DNA of 9,085 bases from Erysipelotrichaceae bacterium (GTDB lineage: Bacteria > Bacillota_I > Bacilli_A > Erysipelotrichales > Erysipelotrichaceae), in assembly GCA_003510215.1 (NCBI GenBank), contig DOKQ01000099.1:1-9085 (forward strand), read 5' to 3'. Position numbers and translations under genes: made by a program. Below, piece by piece: positions 5,576 to 9,085 of the stretch. Within the stretch, counting starts at the first letter, position 1; every line of letters starts with the position of its first letter. The notes under the pieces were generated by a model that was not told the DNA's origin, ran no database searches, and saw only the letters and a program-made list of their open reading frames with translations.

Positions 5576-6579
5576 TCTTTTTGTGCTAAAACCCGTTCAT
5601 ACACTTCTTTTAACTGATCTCCAATTTCATTTAAACTGCGTTGTTGCGCTGTTTTCCAACCTTCTTCTTTAACACTAGGCAACTTCTTCTCAATAACTCC
5701 ATGAATTAATTGAGCAAACTGTTCAACTGAATTTCCTTTATAGCAGTTCACCTTATCCACAAGCCAAGGATCATAGACTCCGATGTCTCTTACGATGACT
5801 TCCTGTTTCCCAGCCAATGCTTCAAGAACCACGATTCCTTCGGTTTCTTCCAAAGAAGGGAAAAAGAAGACATCACTATCCGCAAAGGCTCCTTCGATGA
5901 TGCCACCTTTGACATATCCAGGAAGAATGACGTTAAATGGCGCTTCATCGAGTGCTTGACGGACATTTTTGGGTAAAGCGACTTTGCTGGTATGACCAAA
6001 CCATATGAACTTATATTGAGGCAGTTTACGTGCCACATCCATAAAATCAATAATCCCTTTGCGCTCAAAATAGAGTCCAACAGAAAGAACTACCTTATCT
6101 TCTTCTTTCAGATGAAAATACTTGCGATAGGCTTTCACCTTATCTGCATCATACTCATATTTATCTAAATCAACACCATTACTGATGGCTTGAATAGGAA
6201 CTTCAATTCCATAACCTTCTAATAATGATTTAGAATAAGGCGTGGGGGTCAGTATATAGTCTGCACTGGAATATAAGTTAACTAAATGCATCTTAAACAG
6301 TGGTGCAACCTGATTGGACAGAACAAATGAATTACGAAAATCTTCTTCGGTGGAATGAGCATGATAAATGACTTTCTTTCCCTCGTTTTTTGCATTGTGA
6401 ATCATCAAAGAACTCGTAATTCCGACCGTATTAATATGAAGAATATCATAATCCTCTTTTGAATCGGTTGTATAATCGATTCCGGCAATTTCACATGCGC
6501 GCATCTGATGTTTCATCGCACGACCAATCCCGGATCTGGAAATGACGTTTTCGCCTTCAAAATATAAGCATACTTTCAT
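5572..6579 (-). CDS. GT4 glycosyltransferase, CpoA/LafB-like (second step of diglycosyl-diacylglycerol synthesis)
   Basis: This is a 335-residue GT-B glycosyltransferase. The N-terminus (EGENVISRSGIGRAMKHQ at 9-24 and after) matches the CpoA/LafB type, which adds a second sugar to monoglucosyl-diacylglycerol in streptococci and Listeria. Other marks are YHAHSTEEDFRNSF at 72-85, SNGVDLDKY at 133-141, SVGLYFERKGIIDF at 166-179 and the nucleotide-sugar EX7E pair E245/E253 in PSLEETEGIVVLEA. It has no membrane segments and is expected to work at the membrane's inner face. The transferred sugar (glucose or galactose) cannot be told from sequence. The ATG at 6579 is fixed by the conserved N-terminus and by an in-frame stop shortly upstream. 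The ribosome site is poor: AAAGGG ends about 12 bases before the ATG. The gene has its own promoter after the nifJ terminator, and the flippase gene follows 45 bases later. Confidence 0.88.
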   Translation of the reverse strand: MKVCLYFEGENVISRSGIGRAMKHQMRACEIAGIDYTTDSKEDYDILHINTVGITSSLMIHNAKNEGKKVIYHAHSTEEDFRNSFVLSNQVAPLFKMHLVNLYSSADYILTPTPYSKSLLEGYGIEVPIQAISNGVDLDKYEYDADKVKAYRKYFHLKEEDKVVLSVGLYFERKGIIDFMDVARKLPQYKFIWFGHTSKVALPKNVRQALDEAPFNVILPGYVKGGIIEGAFADSDVFFFPSLEETEGIVVLEALAGKQEVIVRDIGVYDPWLVDKVNCYKGNSVEQFAQLIHGVIEKKLPSVKEEGWKTAQQRSLNEIGDQLKEVYERVLAQKD

Positions 6580-6605
6580 GGTGTATCAAAGCCCTTTCTC
6601 ATTAC

Positions 6606-6634
6606 AGTATAGTCAAAAAAACAATTAACTTCAA
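6606..6634 (-). promoter_or_regulatory. Sigma-A type promoter of the CpoA/LafB-like glycosyltransferase gene
   Basis: The -10 is TATACT (6606-6611, 5 of 6 to consensus) and the -35 is TTGAAG (6629-6634, 4 of 6), with a 17-base spacer containing a T-run. It sits between the nifJ terminator and the ATG at 6579, and the predicted leader is about 20 bases. Confidence 0.7.
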
Positions 6635-6661
6635 CACATTCAAGACAAAACCTGACGAAAG

Positions 6662-6691
6662 AAAAAAAAAGCAGCAGTTGCCTGCCGCTTT
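6662..6691 (-). terminator. Intrinsic terminator of nifJ
   Basis: On the minus strand AAAGCGGCAG-GCAA-CTGCTGCTTT forms a 10-bp stem (one G-U pair) with a 4-base loop, followed by nine consecutive bases read as T that overlap the stem end. It begins 12 bases after the nifJ stop. Confidence 0.92.
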
Positions 6692-6703
6692 AAATCCTGA
6701 TTT

Positions 6704-9085
6704 TTAGTCTCTTGCCAACTTCATTAAACGACCAAAGCGTTTTTCAGCATCGGACGCTGCTTTTTCAAGCAATTTCTCAGCGTCAAATGGGTTAGCATTT
6801 GGCGACTGATTGTAACGTGTCTCAGTCATAACAAAGTCACGGAACTTGGAGAAGTCTGGTTTTGTGTAATCCACTGTTAGTGGTTTTTCAGCATCTGGAT
6901 TGTAACGATACAATGTCCAGTATCCGCATTCAACCGCACGTTTTTGTGTGATTTGGTGATTGGACATACCGCCTGTAATACCATGCTCGATACATGGAGA
7001 GTAGGCGATAATGACTGAAGGTCCTTTGTATGCTTCAGCTTCTTTCAAAGCTTTAATGGTTTGAACGCGGTTTGCACCCATGGCAATACTTGCCACATAG
7101 ACATGACCGTACATCATAGCCATTAGACCTAAGTCTTTCTTACCTGTTGGCTTACCACCTGCAGCGAACTTAGCGATTGAAGCCGCTTGAGACGCCTTGG
7201 AAGATTGACCACCGGTATTTGAGTATACTTCAGTATCCAAAATAAGGATATTTACATCAAGGCTATTTGCGATAACATGGTCAAGACCACCGAAACCGAT
7301 ATCATATGCCCATCCGTCACCACCGATAATCCATACCGATTTACTTACAAAATCACGTTGGTTATCAAGGAGTTTTTTCGCTAGTGGCGAATCTGATTTA
7401 CCAAGAAGTTCGACCATTTTTGGAGCAATTTCTTTCTCCTGGTTACGATCACCCTTCGCATCAAGATATGCCTTTACAGTTTCTTTAAGTTCGCCTTCGA
7501 ATGATTCAAGACCTTTTTCAAATAGTTCAACTAATTGCTTCGCCTTAAACTCTTGAGCAACTTTCATACCAAATCCAAACTCAGCATTGTCTTCAAACAA
7601 GGAGTTTGCCCAAGCTACACCCTTACCACTCTTATCAGTTACGAATGGAGTTGAAGGAGTTGATCCACAATAGATGGATGAACATCCGGTAGCATTGGAA
7701 ATCATCATATCAGAACCGTACAATTGAGTAACTAGGCGGTAGTAAGGTGTTTCACCACAACCAGCACATGCGCCGGACACTTCAAAGTAAGGCATAAGGA
7801 ATTGAGTTCCCTTAATACTGTCTGTTGGGAAGTATTCGGATTTGTAACGTGTTTCTTTGTAAATGTAATCAGCCAGAGGTGCTTCATGTAATTGCTCAGC
7901 CACATCAGTCATCACAAGAGCCTTCTTGCCACCCTTACCTGGACATTCAACGGAACATAGAGCACATCCCACACAGTTGTCAGGAGAAACCATGACACGG
8001 TAGCGTAGATGATCTACACCTTTACCCGTAGGAGTCAATGTTTCAAATTCCATTGGAGCATTCTTAACTTCTTCCTCATCAAGAAGGAATGTACGAATGG
8101 TCGCATGAGGACATACGAATGAACAGAATCCACATTGGATACAGTTTTCAGGAATCCACTTTGGTACCTGAGTTGCAATAGTACGTTTTTCGTTAAATGC
8201 AATGTTATTGCGCATCGAACCATCCAATAAGCCATTTTCTGTAAATGCAGAAACAGGCAAATCGTAACCTTCAAGGTTATTGATAGCACTTACGTGTTCA
8301 TCAAAGTACTCATCACCGGTAGTACGACGGTTCTTGCTTACTGGAAGATCCGCCCATTCAGGTTTAACTTCGATTTCCACCAAGCCTTCTTTACCCATGT
8401 CGATAGCTTTGTAGTTAAGTTCTACGATTTCATCACCTTTTTTACCATAGGATTTCTTCGCAGCTTCTTTCATGTATGAAATTGCATCTTCATATGGAAG
8501 AATCGATGGATTCAACGCAAAGAATGAAGATTGAAGAATCGTATTGGTACGACGACCCATACCGATGGATTCCGCAATGTGGTTCGCATCGATAACATAG
8601 AATTTTGCATTTTTCTTCGCCAACTGTGCTTTCACACGATTTGGAAGATGTTTTTCAAGTTCTTCTACTGGGAATGATGTACTTAATAAGAATGTTCCAC
8701 CTTTCTTCAGATTACGAAGCATATCATAACGGAAGAGGTAGGATTCAAGTGAGCAGGAAATGAAGTCCGCATTCTTAATATAGTAGGTTGAACGGATGGG
8801 TGTTTTACCAAAACGCAGGTAGGAACGGGTTGCTCCACCGGCTTTCTTGGAGTCATAGGCAAAGTAAGCCTGTGAATACAAGTCTGTATGGTCACCAATA
8901 ATCTTAATGGAGTTTTTGTTTGCAGAAACAGTACCATCTGAACCTAATCCGTAGAATAGGCATGATGTGTAATCATGTTTTACTGTAAACTCAGCATCTG
9001 TTGACAGTGAAAGGTTCGTAACATCATCATTAATACTGATAGTGAAGCCATGGAAAGGATTGTCCTTTGTCAAATGATCAAAGAC
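6704..9085 (-). CDS. nifJ: Pyruvate:ferredoxin (flavodoxin) oxidoreductase, C-terminal two thirds (N-terminus outside window)
   Basis: The frame runs off the right edge; 793 codons are visible of a family length near 1,180, so roughly 390 N-terminal residues are missing. The enzyme converts pyruvate and CoA to acetyl-CoA, CO2 and reduced ferredoxin in the cytoplasm. Counting from the TTG at 9073, the visible part starts in the family's gamma-type domain (YGLGSDGTVSANKNSIKIIG at 41-60). Two [4Fe-4S] ferredoxin motifs follow: C311, C314, C317, C321 and C367, C370, C373, C377. The thiamine-diphosphate domain has GGDGWAYDIGFGG at 584-596 and NTGGQ at 619-623. The cysteines for the proximal cluster (C436, C439, C464, C694) keep almost the same spacing as in Desulfovibrio PFOR. 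The TTG is not a real start, since coding continues upstream. All visible catalytic features are intact. It is a separate transcription unit from the glycolipid genes. Confidence 0.97.
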   Translation of the reverse strand, partial: VFDHLTKDNPFHGFTISINDDVTNLSLSTDAEFTVKHDYTSCLFYGLGSDGTVSANKNSIKIIGDHTDLYSQAYFAYDSKKAGGATRSYLRFGKTPIRSTYYIKNADFISCSLESYLFRYDMLRNLKKGGTFLLSTSFPVEELEKHLPNRVKAQLAKKNAKFYVIDANHIAESIGMGRRTNTILQSSFFALNPSILPYEDAISYMKEAAKKSYGKKGDEIVELNYKAIDMGKEGLVEIEVKPEWADLPVSKNRRTTGDEYFDEHVSAINNLEGYDLPVSAFTENGLLDGSMRNNIAFNEKRTIATQVPKWIPENCIQCGFCSFVCPHATIRTFLLDEEEVKNAPMEFETLTPTGKGVDHLRYRVMVSPDNCVGCALCSVECPGKGGKKALVMTDVAEQLHEAPLADYIYKETRYKSEYFPTDSIKGTQFLMPYFEVSGACAGCGETPYYRLVTQLYGSDMMISNATGCSSIYCGSTPSTPFVTDKSGKGVAWANSLFEDNAEFGFGMKVAQEFKAKQLVELFEKGLESFEGELKETVKAYLDAKGDRNQEKEIAPKMVELLGKSDSPLAKKLLDNQRDFVSKSVWIIGGDGWAYDIGFGGLDHVIANSLDVNILILDTEVYSNTGGQSSKASQAASIAKFAAGGKPTGKKDLGLMAMMYGHVYVASIAMGANRVQTIKALKEAEAYKGPSVIIAYSPCIEHGITGGMSNHQITQKRAVECGYWTLYRYNPDAEKPLTVDYTKPDFSKFRDFVMTETRYNQSPNANPFDAEKLLEKAASDAEKRFGRLMKLARD

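Noticed and set aside
6704..9073. A short 789-residue NifJ starting at the TTG at 9073
   Set aside because: The frame continues to the window edge, and the protein begins in mid-domain compared with PFOR, so this is a truncated view and not a short enzyme.

Overview
The window looks like a low-GC Gram-positive (Bacillota) chromosome. Ribosome binding sites are strong AAGGAGG types, coding sequence is AT-rich, one protein carries a sortase-type cell-wall sorting signal, and there is a glycolipid pathway of the kind that makes lipoteichoic acid anchors. A one-polypeptide pyruvate:ferredoxin oxidoreductase points to anaerobic or fermentative life. An Erysipelotrichia-like host would fit, but that is inference and nothing in the sequence settles it.

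Layout: the left edge (1-327) is the C-terminal end of an unidentified membrane protein, the only plus-strand gene. It converges on a minus-strand surface protein with two FAS1 (fasciclin) domains (370-1422), and a shared hairpin terminator (328-351) lies between them. Everything to the right is also on the minus strand. Read in the direction of transcription, the order is: the end of nifJ (9085-6704, N-terminal third beyond the window); a terminator; a promoter; a CpoA/LafB-like glycosyltransferase (6579-5572); a second promoter whose -10 box lies in a 10-bp inverted repeat; a UPF0104 flippase-like membrane protein (5526-4498); an alpha-monoglucosyldiacylglycerol-synthase-like glycosyltransferase fused to a RecX-like domain (4485-2470); a YhaM-type 3'-5' exoribonuclease (2495-1569); and a terminator that overlaps its stop codon.

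The two glycosyltransferases and the membrane protein resemble the LafA/LafB/LafC set of Listeria and related pairs in streptococci. They probably build a diglycosyl-diacylglycerol: the first enzyme adds a sugar to diacylglycerol, the second extends it, and the membrane protein may help move or organise the lipid. The YhaM-like nuclease is translationally embedded in the end of this operon.

The most unusual feature is the glycosyltransferase-RecX fusion. A membrane-lipid enzyme and a complete RecX-like module, a family known for controlling RecA, share one uninterrupted 671-residue reading frame. It sits in a glycolipid operon and has no convincing internal start from which RecX alone could be made.
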